64,000 nt of DNA from Bradyrhizobium diazoefficiens (lineage in GTDB: Bacteria > Pseudomonadota > Alphaproteobacteria > Rhizobiales > Xanthobacteraceae), in contig NZ_CP067100.1 in NCBI RefSeq assembly GCF_016616235.1, forward strand, positions 5,391,001 through 5,455,000, read 5' to 3'. Made by a program: the position numbers and the translations under genes. Of the stretch, positions 37,020 through 45,145 are shown piece by piece; position 1 is the first letter of the stretch, and every line of letters begins with the position of its first letter. The notes below the pieces were generated by a model. It searched no databases, was not told the DNA's origin, and saw only the letters and a list, made by a program, of their open reading frames with translations.

Positions 37020-37164
37020 CCAGATTTACAATGTCCTGTTTCTCTGCACCGGCAATTCGGCGCGCTCGATCCTCGCCGAGTCGATCCTCCGCAAGGACGG
37101 CGCCAGGCTGCGCGAGATCGGTCGCCTTCTGCGAGCGACCGCCTCAGCGCCGAAGGCAAGCTGA
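37012..37164 (+). pseudogene. arsC: Thioredoxin-type arsenate reductase with internal deletion (arsC remnant)
   Basis: From GTG 37012 the first 32 codons are a normal low-molecular-weight-phosphatase-type arsenate reductase start, including the P-loop LCTGNSARS. They run straight in frame into RLREIGRLLRATASAPKAS, which resembles the extreme C-terminus of the same family. About 110-120 residues are missing, including the two resolving cysteines, so reductase activity is not expected. The stop TGA shares one base with the ATG of the aquaglyceroporin (TGATG), so the small frame may survive to keep translational coupling (inference). Confidence 0.7.
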
Positions 37165-37865
37165 TGGACGCGTTCGATCTCTCACGCCGCGCCGTAGCCG
37201 AGGCACTCGGCACAGCCGTCCTCGTCGCGACGGTCGTCGGTTCCGGCATCATGGCCGAGACGCTGACCAAGGATGTCGCACTCGCGCTCCTCTGCAACAC
37301 CCTGCCGACCGGCGCCATTCTGGTGGTCCTGATCACGGTACTCGGTCCGATCTCCGGCGCGCATTTCAATCCGGCGGTGACGCTGGTCTTCACCGGCAAG
37401 CGCGAGTTGCCGGCGAATGAGGCCGCGCTTTACATCGCCGCGCAGATCGCCGGCGGCGTCATCGGAACGATGGCGGCGCATCTGATGTTCGCGCATCCCT
37501 TGATAGACCTGTCAATCAAGGTTCGGACCGGCGGAGCGCAATGGTTTGCGGAAGCGGTAGCCGCTTTCGGACTGGTCGCCACGATTCTTGCCGGCATCCG
37601 CTTCCAGCGCGCAGCCGTTCCCTGGCTGGTCGGTCTTTACATCACAGCGGCTTATTGGTTCACCGCATCGACGTCGTTTGCAAATCCGGCCGTCGCCATC
37701 GCGCGGTCGCTGACGAATACTTTTTCCGGCATTCGGCCGCTCGACCTTCCGGGGTTCATTCTCGCGGAGCTTTGCGGAGCCGTCGCCGGCATGCTGTTGA
37801 TGAACTGGCTGCTGGGACGCGCCGATGTGCGCGGCCCCGTCGCCATCGCGGAGGCTAAATCATGA
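37164..37865 (+). CDS. Aquaglyceroporin of the arsenic operon (AqpS-like)
   Basis: MIP-family channel of 233 residues with six membrane helices and the two half-helix motifs FNPAV (near 72) and NPAVAIARS (near 176). In Sinorhizobium meliloti AqpS replaces a pump: it lets arsenite formed by ArsC leave the cell (established knowledge). Context here is the same: arsR before it and arsC after it, with 1-base and 4-base overlaps. Confidence 0.92.
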   Translation: MDAFDLSRRAVAEALGTAVLVATVVGSGIMAETLTKDVALALLCNTLPTGAILVVLITVLGPISGAHFNPAVTLVFTGKRELPANEAALYIAAQIAGGVIGTMAAHLMFAHPLIDLSIKVRTGGAQWFAEAVAAFGLVATILAGIRFQRAAVPWLVGLYITAAYWFTASTSFANPAVAIARSLTNTFSGIRPLDLPGFILAELCGAVAGMLLMNWLLGRADVRGPVAIAEAKS

Positions 37866-38263
37866 GTGTCACGATCTATCACAATCCGGATTGCGGAACT
37901 TCACGCAACACGCTTGCGATGATCCGCCAAAGTGGCGTCGAGCCTGTCGTCATCGAGTATCTCAAGATGCCGCCTTCTCGCGAGACGCTCAAGCAGCTGA
38001 TCGCAGCGATGGAAATATCGGTCCGCGCGTTGCTGCGCGAGAAGGGAACGCCATACAAGGAGCTCGGGCTAGACGACCCCAAATGGACCGACGATGAGCT
38101 GCTCGACTTCATGATGGCGCATCCGATTCTCATCAACCGCCCGATCGTCGTGACCCCGAAGGGCACCCGCTTGTGCCGGCCCTCCGAAGCCGTCGTCGAT
38201 CTCCTGGACAATCCCGTCGGCCGGTTCGTGAAGGAGGACGGCGAAGTGGTCGAGGCCCGGTAG
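37862..38263 (+). CDS. arsC: Glutaredoxin-dependent arsenate reductase ArsC
   Basis: A 133-residue ArsC/Spx-fold enzyme that reduces arsenate to arsenite with glutathione and glutaredoxin. It has Cys11 in HNPDCGTSRNT and the substrate-binding arginines, in particular the one in ILINRPIVVTPKGTRLCRPS. ATG 37862 overlaps the aquaglyceroporin stop by ATGA. It can supply the activity that the truncated thioredoxin-type arsC has lost. Followed by a strong terminator. Confidence 0.95.
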   Translation: MSVTIYHNPDCGTSRNTLAMIRQSGVEPVVIEYLKMPPSRETLKQLIAAMEISVRALLREKGTPYKELGLDDPKWTDDELLDFMMAHPILINRPIVVTPKGTRLCRPSEAVVDLLDNPVGRFVKEDGEVVEAR

Positions 38264-38334
38264 CAACGCCCCTCTTGTGCCGAGTGAGCTTTGCGCGATC
38301 GCTCTGCGGCGCAGAATGTCCCATCGAAAGTTCG

Positions 38335-38365
38335 CCCGCGCGGAGCAATCCGTCGCGGGTTTTTT
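38335..38365 (+). terminator. Intrinsic terminator of the arsenic operon (copy B of the repeated element)
   Basis: Hairpin CCCGCG-CGGA / TCCG-T-CGCGGG (38335-38359) followed by six T (38360-38365). The hairpin differs from the one at 30164-30194 at only two positions, and flanking ATCGAAA and TTCAT-CGG are shared. Confidence 0.85.
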
Positions 38366-38431
38366 CATGCGGGATCCTCGCCTTGAAGCCAGGCCCCTTC
38401 GCCCCATCGAAAAATTTGCGCTCGGCAACAA

Positions 38432-38479
38432 TTGACACGATAATTAGTATCTACTAATCATAAGCTATGACTAATTATC
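38432..38479. promoter_or_regulatory. Promoter-operator region of the ArsR/SRPBCC pair
   Basis: TTGACA at 38432-38437 is followed at once by GATAATTAGT (38439-38448), which is the exact inverse of ACTAATTATC (38470-38479), 21 bases apart. The AT-rich symmetrical element lies over the expected -10 area, 60 bases before the regulator gene, as expected for an ArsR-type autorepressor. Confidence 0.55.
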
Positions 38480-38539
38480 TTATCCATTGGGTGCTCGATG
38501 GCAATCGCCGCAGGCATGACCTGAAACGGGCGGGTCGCG

Positions 38540-38857
38540 ATGGCTAAGGACAGCGCGCAACTCGCCGCTCTGGGCGATCCGACTCGCAGGCAGATCTTCG
38601 AGCTGGTGGGCGCACGGCCTCGCACGGTCGTCGAGATCACGCGAGAACTCACCGTCTCCCAATCGGCGGTCTCACAGCATCTCAAGGTGCTGCGCGAATC
38701 CCACCTGGTTCGTGCCGAGCCGAAGGGGGCCAGCAACGTTTATCACATCGATCCGGCAGGGCTCGGCCAGATGCGCGCGTGGCTCGACCGGTTCTGGAGC
38801 CGCACGCTGGCAGCCTACAAGGAAGCCGTCGAAAAACCATCGGAGGACGAGCAATGA
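38540..38857 (+). CDS. ArsR-type winged-helix regulator paired with SRPBCC protein
   Basis: A 105-residue regulator: LAALGDPTRRQIFELV, then TVSQSAVSQHLKVLRESHLV as the DNA-reading region, and a wing YHIDPAGL. There are no cysteines, so it does not sense metals in the classical way. Its stop overlaps the next gene by ATGA. ArsR regulators paired with AHSA1/SRPBCC genes are a common bacterial arrangement of mostly unknown signal. Confidence 0.9.
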   Translation: MAKDSAQLAALGDPTRRQIFELVGARPRTVVEITRELTVSQSAVSQHLKVLRESHLVRAEPKGASNVYHIDPAGLGQMRAWLDRFWSRTLAAYKEAVEKPSEDEQ

Positions 38858-39339
38858 ACGCACGCATATCGGCTGCGCCGATCAAACAGTCTATCGTTGT
38901 CGAGGCGCCTATCGAGCGTGCGTTCAAGGTCTTCACCGAAGACTTCGGCAGCTTCAAGCCGCGCGAGCACAATCTGCTCGCCGTTCCCATCGTAGAGACC
39001 GTGTTCGAGCCTCGGGTGGGCGGACACGTCTATGATCGAGGGATCGATGGCAGCGAATGCCGCTGGGCGCGTGTGCTGGCGTTTGAACCGCCCCATCGCG
39101 TGCTTCTCAGCTGGGACATCAGCCCGCGCTGGCAGATCGAGACCGATCCCGACAAGACCAGCGAGTGGGAGGTGCGGTTCATCGCCGAGACGCCGGGCCG
39201 GACCAGACTGGAGCTGGAACACCGCTACCTCGAACGGCATGGCGAAGGCTGGGAAGGCGAGCACGCAGCCGTTGAGAGCGATCAGGGCTGGCCGCTCTAT
39301 CTGCGGCGGTTTGCCGAGCGCATGGCCCGCGAGGCCTGA
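38854..39339 (+). CDS. SRPBCC (AHSA1-like) domain protein
   Basis: A 161-residue protein of the START/AHSA1 fold: QSIVVEAPIERAFKVFTEDF at the N-terminus, then VFEPRVGGHVYDRG, WARVLAFEPPHRVLLSWDI, and a C-terminal long helix. It forms a hydrophobic ligand cavity in known relatives. ATG 38854 overlaps the regulator stop, so the 25-codon upstream extension is not used. Ligand unknown. Confidence 0.9.
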   Translation: MNARISAAPIKQSIVVEAPIERAFKVFTEDFGSFKPREHNLLAVPIVETVFEPRVGGHVYDRGIDGSECRWARVLAFEPPHRVLLSWDISPRWQIETDPDKTSEWEVRFIAETPGRTRLELEHRYLERHGEGWEGEHAAVESDQGWPLYLRRFAERMAREA

Positions 39340-39384
39340 CGCTCGCTTGTCCACGCGACGTGATCGTCAATGACGGAGGTCCGT

Positions 39385-39798
39385 ATGGCCGCCTACGCGT
39401 TCAGCATTGCAGGAGTGCTCCTCCTTTGCCTGATGTCCATCGTGCTTGCGGTGTATTCAGGCTCGTCCAAAGGCCGGGCGGGCGCGCTCTCCGGACCTGT
39501 GCTGCCGGGGGATGACGACAACCCGCTTTACCGGATCGATCGCGTCCACATGAACATGGTCGAGGCGTTGACGCCGTTCGTCGTCCCCGCTGTGCTGGCG
39601 ATGATGGTGGGCGTAAGGCCTGCCGTGCTTGCAGCGCTCCTATGGGTCTATACCGCGATCCGCCTGACCCACGTTGCGGTGTATTTGCGTGGCGGCAACG
39701 CCGCCAAAGGCGGCAGCATCAGAACCATCCTCTACGTTGCGGGAGCGCTCATGACGATCGCTCTCATCGTCACGACCATGGTGGCGGCCATCTCCTAA
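39385..39798 (+). CDS. MAPEG-family membrane protein
   Basis: A 137-residue protein with four membrane helices (about 4-22, 57-77, 80-98, 113-135) and the MAPEG-type loop RIDRVHMNMVEALTPFV. Relatives include glutathione transferases of membranes, but bacterial substrates are mostly unknown. ATG 39385 has GGAGG five bases upstream and is preferred to ATG 39370. Its stop lies inside a repeat hairpin. Confidence 0.85.
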   Translation: MAAYAFSIAGVLLLCLMSIVLAVYSGSSKGRAGALSGPVLPGDDDNPLYRIDRVHMNMVEALTPFVVPAVLAMMVGVRPAVLAALLWVYTAIRLTHVAVYLRGGNAAKGGSIRTILYVAGALMTIALIVTTMVAAIS

Positions 39799-39900
39799 AG
39801 CGCGATGAGATTGGGACGAATCGCCATCGCGCTTTAGGTTGTCGTTTGAGCATGATCTTTTCGGAAACCCGCTTCACACTTTTCCGGATCATGCTTTAGG
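39795..39900. repeat. Intergenic palindromic repeat of rhizobial type (two hairpins)
   Basis: First hairpin: CTAAAGCGCGATG (39795-39807) and CATCGCGCTTTAG (39825-39837), perfect 13-base arms. Second: AGCATGATC (39849-39857) and GATCATGCT (39887-39895) with an inner CGGAAA/TTTCCG. This two-hairpin unit is a dispersed repeat I recall from Bradyrhizobium and relatives. It overlaps the MAPEG stop codon. Confidence 0.75.
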
Positions 39901-39918
39901 ATTCCTGCAACTTGCGTC

Positions 39919-40344
39919 CTATCGCTCTTCGGTCGGATGCACCCATTTGTACGGCGTGATGCTCTGCATTTCGGTCAGCCTGATCATGTGGACCGGCGGC
40001 GCGGACCGCCCGTTCCGGCACGACCGGCACTTCAGCGACGCCTCCAGCTTCCAGATCGGCGTGTCGCGCGGCCGCCGGATCGCATCGAGCGGCAGGCTCG
40101 CGCGCGTCTTGCACCGGTTGCACTCGACCTCGACCCAGGCCAAGCCGCCGTTGAGACATTGCGCGATGGTTGGCGACGGCTGCGAAGGGCCGCCATAACC
40201 TTCCATGCGGACCGACCACGCTTCGGCTTCAGCCCGATCAGCTTCGCGAACCGCCTTCCGGGCTTCCTCGCGGGCATGCCTGGCGGAAATCTCCGCGCCC
40301 ATGATCCGGCCGCCCCAGATGACCTGTCGTGATTTGGTGCTCAT
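39919..40344 (-). CDS. Hypothetical protein with zinc-ribbon-like cysteines
   Basis: A 141-residue soluble protein. A charged N-terminal helix (AREEARKAVREADRAEAEAW) is followed by CNRCKTRASLPLDAIRRPRD and CRSCRNGR, a C-x2-C...C-x2-C arrangement that could hold zinc. Ends ITPYKWVHPTEER. I recall related proteins of unknown function, often in several copies, in Bradyrhizobium. No neighbour gives a functional clue. Confidence 0.72.
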   Translation of the reverse strand: MSTKSRQVIWGGRIMGAEISARHAREEARKAVREADRAEAEAWSVRMEGYGGPSQPSPTIAQCLNGGLAWVEVECNRCKTRASLPLDAIRRPRDTPIWKLEASLKCRSCRNGRSAPPVHMIRLTEMQSITPYKWVHPTEER

Positions 40345-40530
40345 GCCGCCACCAAAGCGGCGCGGAAACGCGTTGGCAAATTATCGAGGGCTAGTGGGTC
40401 GGATCCGCAGTTCGATACTGCGTGTCGTGGGTGTGGACAACTGACGGCGCAGATTCTCGCGCGCGGCGATCACGTCAGACGTGGAACAGTCTGCATGCCT
40501 GCGAAGTTTGTCCGGCTGGAGGAAACACCG

Positions 40531-40779
40531 ATGAAAACCGCAACCCTTACTTTAGCGATCCTGCTCGCCTGCTCGACCGGCTATGCCTCGGCTCACAGCG
40601 CCAGGCGCCACCACCATCACGGCTGGTTCCATTCGATGAACATGATGCACGGTCCCGGCCGGACTGCGGCCAGGACCGACCCGAACGGGACTGCGAGCGG
40701 TCCGACCAGCGTCAGCGGCACCGGCTCGTCGAAGTTCGGCGGACAAATCCCGGGACCCAGTGGCGCGGCCCGGCAGTAA
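40531..40779 (+). CDS. Small secreted His-rich protein
   Basis: 82 residues: signal peptide MKTATLTLAILLACSTGYAS, then HSARRHHHHGWFHSMNMMHG and a Gly/Ser/Thr-rich tail. GGAGG lies eight bases before ATG 40531, which decides this start over an upstream ATG. The His/Met cluster could bind a metal (inference). No family recognised. Confidence 0.65.
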   Translation: MKTATLTLAILLACSTGYASAHSARRHHHHGWFHSMNMMHGPGRTAARTDPNGTASGPTSVSGTGSSKFGGQIPGPSGAARQ

Positions 40780-40825
40780 GTCCGCACATCTGATGCCTTA
40801 AAACTGAAAGGGCGCGACCGACAGA

Positions 40826-40861
40826 GAGTTTGCCGTCCTTCGGCCTTTGCACGGCAAACTC
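40826..40861. terminator. Perfect 11-base-arm hairpin between convergent genes
   Basis: GAGTTTGCCGT (40826-40836) and ACGGCAAACTC (40851-40861) with a 14-base loop, between the small secreted protein gene and the convergent DUF1259 gene. No strong T run on either side; a bidirectional terminator or mRNA-end structure is likely. Confidence 0.5.
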
Positions 40862-40938
40862 GATTTACTTGGACGCCTTACGTCTCCGCAGCTTGTCGCC
40901 GAAGGGGCGCACGCCCTTGAAGCCCAACCAGTCTTGGC

Positions 40939-41826
40939 TCAGCCCTTCGTGCTTGCGGTCTTGTCGAGCGCGGCACGCAAGCCCTCGGCCAGCTTGACGG
41001 CGTCATCGTTGGCCCAGAAATGCATGAAGAAGAGCCGCGGCTGCTCGTCCAGCATGTGGCTGTGCAATGCGGTCACCTCGATGCCGTGCGTTCGCAGCGC
41101 CAGAATGACGGGGTTCACTTCGTCTCCTGTCAGCACGAAGTCGCCCGTGATGGCGGCCTTCCCTCCTCCAGTCGGTTGGAAGTTGATGCCGATCGCAACG
41201 CCCATCGGAGCGACCGGCGTCAGCGGCATGCCCTCTTGCGTGATCGGATCGCGACGCTTCACGTTGAACTGGTAGACGCCGCCGCTGGCCTGCCCCTTGG
41301 CCCCGATGATCTGATCGAGCTTTGCGGTATCAAGATCGACGGCGGGCGGCGGGCTCGCCGGCGCCGCGACGGTCAGCGGCGTCTTGCTTTCGGCGAGACC
41401 ATCGTGGATTGCCGAGGCCAGCTTGACGGGGTCGCCGTGGCCGGCGACATGCATGTAGAACGTCGCCGGGCTCGCCCGCAGCAGATGATTGTGCACGGCA
41501 GTGATCTCGAGACCGCTTGCGATCATCTTCGCCATCACCGGATTGATCTCGGTCTCGAGCAGCACGAGGTCGCCCATCACCATGGCGCCGCCATGTACGG
41601 GTTTGAATGCAACCCAGCCGCCCAGCGCCAGCGCCGGCTTGATCGCCACCCCATCCAGGGTCACCGAGAGATCGGTGCGCGGGAAGCCGTAGCGATGGAC
41701 ATCGTCCGCGACAGCGGGCTTGCGACCCAGCGTCTCGTCGACCTTCTGCCAGTCGACATCCTGCGCATGAGCGGTCGTGATGAAGCAGGCGCCGATGCCG
41801 ATCAGCGCCGAGATTGTCTTTCGCAT
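40939..41826 (-). CDS. Secreted DUF1259 (LppY/LpqO-like) protein
   Basis: A 295-residue exported protein with signal peptide MRKTISALIGIGACFITTAHA. Two halves repeat the same domain: each has a GDFVL/GDLVL strand, an E-x-NPV segment, and a histidine pair (TAVHNHLL and TALHSHML) followed by FYMH or FFMH. This double repeat is typical of DUF1259. The conserved His residues suggest metal binding (inference). A PepSY-like gene follows upstream on the same strand 39 bases away. Confidence 0.88.
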   Translation of the reverse strand: MRKTISALIGIGACFITTAHAQDVDWQKVDETLGRKPAVADDVHRYGFPRTDLSVTLDGVAIKPALALGGWVAFKPVHGGAMVMGDLVLLETEINPVMAKMIASGLEITAVHNHLLRASPATFYMHVAGHGDPVKLASAIHDGLAESKTPLTVAAPASPPPAVDLDTAKLDQIIGAKGQASGGVYQFNVKRRDPITQEGMPLTPVAPMGVAIGINFQPTGGGKAAITGDFVLTGDEVNPVILALRTHGIEVTALHSHMLDEQPRLFFMHFWANDDAVKLAEGLRAALDKTASTKG

Positions 41827-41865
41827 TGATCTGCTCCTCGAACGTGAATTTCAGCCCTCAAGGTC

Positions 41866-42099
41866 TCACTTCTGCTCTTTGATCTGGCCGCCGCTGTCGA
41901 CGACGAGCCGAACCTGCTTGCCGTTCTTCACGGCCCTTGCGGTCGTGCCCTCGGCGGTCGACTTGATGTCGCTGACCTCTGTGTAGCCGGCAGCCTGGAT
42001 TCTGGCGATGAGTTCGTCTTGCGTCAGCGCGCGTGCGTCCGACAGTCCACCCGCGAGCGTCAGAAGCAGGACCGTGTGGAGAATTGGCAGTGTACGCAT
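41866..42099 (-). CDS. Small secreted PepSY-like protein
   Basis: 77 residues: signal peptide MRTLPILHTVLLLTLAGGLS, then LTQDELIARIQAAGYTEVSD and an ending VRLVVDSGGQIKEQK, the pattern of a single PepSY domain, a small periplasmic inhibitor-like fold. ATG 42099 is preceded by CCAGGAG. The long open extension upstream is Arg/Pro-rich and not used. It is first in a two-gene unit with DUF1259. Confidence 0.75.
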   Translation of the reverse strand: MRTLPILHTVLLLTLAGGLSDARALTQDELIARIQAAGYTEVSDIKSTAEGTTARAVKNGKQVRLVVDSGGQIKEQK

Positions 42100-42679
42100 G
42101 ATCGTTCTCCTGGTCGTCTCCCCGCCCCAGGTGAAGTCTTGTGACAAGTGAAGCCTTCGCCGCCTCCGGACAAAAGGCGCGCTGCAACGAGGCAGCCTGC
42201 GCTCAGGCCACGGCGGCACCGGCGGCGTAGCGAGAGGTCGGGATGATTGTGGGATGATCTTTGCGGCGGAAAAAGACATGCTGCGCCCTTGGTGATCAGG
42301 ACGCGATTCTTGGGCATGTCGCCTCACGGGGAGATCGCATGTCCCCGTGGCACCAAATAGAAATCGGACCGGACGAGCTGTCAACCCGCGCGCGGCCACC
42401 ACGCCTCACAAAGAGTTCACTTTTGGAATGCGCGGCATCCGTCTGGAGCGGACGCTCGCCGGCGGCGCCAGCCACTGCAATTTCCGCTTCTCGCGGCTGC
42501 GCCGTGACGTTGACTTGGCGCCGCCGCGCAACGCTGGCGTAAGCGCGACGCGCCTTCCCGCTGCCGATGCAGTTCGGCAACAGTGAAGTTAAAGCTTCAA
42601 CCTCAAGGTGAGGCAGACTGTCGCAGCCTGATGATCCGTGGCAGAAAGCCGCGATGTCAACTAGCTCAAGGAGCGAATC
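42100..42679. other. Divergent intergenic region, no gene supported
   Basis: 580 bases between the leftward PepSY-like gene and the rightward secreted repeat protein. A 79-codon frame (42347-42586) has Arg/Ala-rich composition and no ribosome binding site, so it is not called. No RNA gene or intrinsic terminator was recognised. Confidence 0.5.
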
Positions 42680-43891
42680 GTGAAGCTCGCTCCGAACCGC
42701 CTTTGGACGATCGCACTGTTTGCGTGCTGGTTCAGCTCTGGATCGACGGCGTGGGCCGACTGGGCGAGCTGTCAGACCAAGCCCACACAGGACTGCCTGC
42801 TCGAAGAAGCATTTCACGCTGACAATGGACCGCTGACGGGCAAGGACCGGATCGACGTGCTGATCGCGGGCGGCGCGCTGGCGCATCCCGACTGGGCTAC
42901 TGCCGCCGACATCGCCGAGGCGGAACGCCTGGCGAAAGCAACGACCGAGCTGACCGGCATCTATTACACGATGCTCGCAATCCACGGACTGGTCGCCGCC
43001 AACCAGAAGCAGCAAGCGATCGATCTCGTCGCCTCGCTTCCCAGCGCGCGGCAAACAATCCCGATCAATGAGCTGGTACGGCAGCTCGTCAAGGCCGGTG
43101 ACCCCGAGGCGGCGCTGGGGCTGCCTGATCGCATGCAGCCACCCCTCGATCCGAAAGTGGTGGTGCGGACTCGCAACGACATCACCGTCGCGACCATCAG
43201 GGCGCTTGCCGAGAACGGCAAGACCGACCGCGCGCTGACGATGATCGCCGACCAGAAATATCTCACCGAGGCGACCACCGCCGACCTGCAAGCTGCCGTC
43301 GGTCAGGCATTTGCCAAGCGAGACGAGGCCAAGCTGGCTGAAGGCGCATTCGATCAGGCCGACAAGAATTTGGAGGCTGCGCGCCGCTATTCCGTCCGCC
43401 CCGCAGCCGACATGCAATTTCGTCTCGCCTCGGTCAGGGTGCTGGCGCTGCGCGGCAAGGTCGATGCGGTCAACGCCGCCTTACAGGAGATGAAACCGTC
43501 GCTCGACGCGGCGGCATCCGACGCGAGCGTCAGCTATGAACGCAGCCAGGGCTATCAACGCGTGGTCGCGGCCCTGCTCGACGCCAAGCAGCCCGAGGCA
43601 GCTCTTACCCTTGCAAAATCCCTGACGCCCGATGCGACGAAGGATGCAGCGATGGCGGCCGTCGGGGTCTGGTATGCCTCGAACGACCGTCTCGGCGACG
43701 CACGCGCCGTGCTTTCGTCGATGAGCAGCACGCCGGAGACGTCCGCGCGCGTTGCCGTGCTTCGCAATGTCGCGATCTATTCCGCGAAGGGCGGCGGCGT
43801 TGGATCTGCACTGAAACTCGTCGGCCAAATCCAAAATTCTCAAAACCGCCGAGGCACGCTGTTCGCGATCGCGCATATGCTGCCGCACTAG
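42680..43891 (+). CDS. Secreted helical-repeat (TPR-like) hypothetical protein
   Basis: A 403-residue exported protein. Signal peptide MKLAPNRLWTIALFACWFSS ends near AWA; a mature N-terminus with two Cys (SCQTKPTQDCLLEEA) follows. The rest is alpha-helical with repeated units of about 35 residues (for example AIRALAENGKTDRALTMIAD and RVVAALLDAKQPEAALTLAK), like TPR or SEL1-like solenoids. Presumably a periplasmic scaffold; partner unknown. AAGGAG is present upstream of the start. Confidence 0.78.
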   Translation: MKLAPNRLWTIALFACWFSSGSTAWADWASCQTKPTQDCLLEEAFHADNGPLTGKDRIDVLIAGGALAHPDWATAADIAEAERLAKATTELTGIYYTMLAIHGLVAANQKQQAIDLVASLPSARQTIPINELVRQLVKAGDPEAALGLPDRMQPPLDPKVVVRTRNDITVATIRALAENGKTDRALTMIADQKYLTEATTADLQAAVGQAFAKRDEAKLAEGAFDQADKNLEAARRYSVRPAADMQFRLASVRVLALRGKVDAVNAALQEMKPSLDAAASDASVSYERSQGYQRVVAALLDAKQPEAALTLAKSLTPDATKDAAMAAVGVWYASNDRLGDARAVLSSMSSTPETSARVAVLRNVAIYSAKGGGVGSALKLVGQIQNSQNRRGTLFAIAHMLPH

Positions 43892-43925
43892 CCGGATGTC
43901 GTCGCGGGCGCGTGGCGATCCGCGC

Positions 43926-44687
43926 TCAGCCCTTCGAAATCACCGCGCGGCCGTAGGGCGGCTGCGCCTGGACCGGCGGGTTGGCGGTCTGGGCGGCGAG
44001 TTCGCCGATCAGGCGGTCGGCGTCTGCGGCCATGGGGTCGGGCGCCTGGATCACCAGGCGCTCCAGCGCCCAGCGATAGGAGGAGACGCGCTGCTCCAGG
44101 CACTGCTGCACCCACTGGATGATCAGCGAGTTCTCCTGCATGCGCGCGACCGCATCCTCCCTCTCCCTCGGCGAGAGCTCGGAGACACGCGCCATGCTGG
44201 CATCGCGCTTCTTGTCGAGATCGATGACGCGGATCGCGGAGGCGAAGAACGGCTCGAAGCGGGTGATGTCGTTGCGCACGTCCTCGATCAGCTGCGCATA
44301 GCGCGAGGAATGCGAACGGTGCGGCTCGTCGATCAGCGTGCGCCCGTACATGGTGCGGTCGAACACGATCTTCTGGTGCCAGGGCGAGGGTATCGTCTTG
44401 TAGTCGCCGAACACGCTCTTCCATGCGGGACGCGACAATGGCGGCTCGATCATGGGATAGGCGAGGTCGCGCAGCTGGCGCTCTTCGTCAGTGAGCTGGA
44501 ACTGCGAGGCCTTCAGGCCGAGGCTGCCGGTGGCCTCGACGCCGAGCCAGCGATGCATGTCGTCGCTGCGCATGTCGGCGCGGGTGCGGCCGAAATCGCC
44601 GCCGCTGCAGGCGGCGAGGCTTGCGCCTGCGGCTGCGAGCAGAATGGCGGAGAGGACGGTGCGGATCTGGCGGATGGTGTCCGGCAT
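43926..44687 (-). CDS. Conserved hypothetical lipoprotein
   Basis: 253 residues with a lipoprotein signal sequence: hydrophobic segment, then LAAC lipobox with Cys near 27, followed by SGGDFGRTRAD. The mature part is helical and charged (ERQLRDLAYPMIEPPLSRPA; EQRVSSYRWALERLVIQAPD) and ends in a Pro/Gln-rich tail. No domain recognised. It lies 14 bases after a small hypothetical gene on the same strand, so they are probably cotranscribed. Confidence 0.78.
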   Translation of the reverse strand: MPDTIRQIRTVLSAILLAAAGASLAACSGGDFGRTRADMRSDDMHRWLGVEATGSLGLKASQFQLTDEERQLRDLAYPMIEPPLSRPAWKSVFGDYKTIPSPWHQKIVFDRTMYGRTLIDEPHRSHSSRYAQLIEDVRNDITRFEPFFASAIRVIDLDKKRDASMARVSELSPREREDAVARMQENSLIIQWVQQCLEQRVSSYRWALERLVIQAPDPMAADADRLIGELAAQTANPPVQAQPPYGRAVISKG

Positions 44688-44701
44688 TGCAAAGGCCGGA
44701 C

Positions 44702-44890
44702 CTAGCGACGGCGACGACGGCGCCCCGGCGCTGTGCCCTGCTCCGGCCCGCGATCGCCGGCGGTTTCGTCACCCTCGCGCTCGATGCGGATCACGGGGAG
44801 AATCACAATCGTTCCCGTGTCCGTGCGCGGTGCGGCGTCCCCCGACGAGCCTACCCGGCGACCGGCCGGAAATTCGATGATGGTCCCCAT
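44702..44890 (-). CDS. Small conserved hypothetical protein (62 aa)
   Basis: MGTIIEFPAGRRVGSSGDAA..., a short polar protein ending in six arginines. The MGTIIEFPA start is a phrase I have seen in small rhizobial proteins. It precedes the lipoprotein gene by 14 bases. The basic tail could bind nucleic acid; that is speculation. Confidence 0.6.
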   Translation of the reverse strand: MGTIIEFPAGRRVGSSGDAAPRTDTGTIVILPVIRIEREGDETAGDRGPEQGTAPGRRRRRR

Positions 44891-45145
44891 GTCAGCTCTC
44901 TATCAATTGCCACGCGACCGAATGCGCCCCTGCAACGTGCATTCATTAAGATCAGTTCATGGTTAACGGGATGTAAACATGGTCTTTGGACCGTAACCGC
45001 ACGGACGGGGGCGCGACGTCCCGTTGCGGCACGACAACAGCCTAAATGACAGGAGAAACTTCACGGCTCGTTTTCCTTAACGAGGCTTTAAAGGAAGCTG
45101 CGATAGGCTGGCGGCGAGTATCTTTTCCAGGTCGCGTATCTCTCC

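Noticed and set aside
42347..42586. 79-codon frame in the PepSY/repeat-protein gap
   Set aside because: No ribosome binding site and biased Arg/Ala composition.
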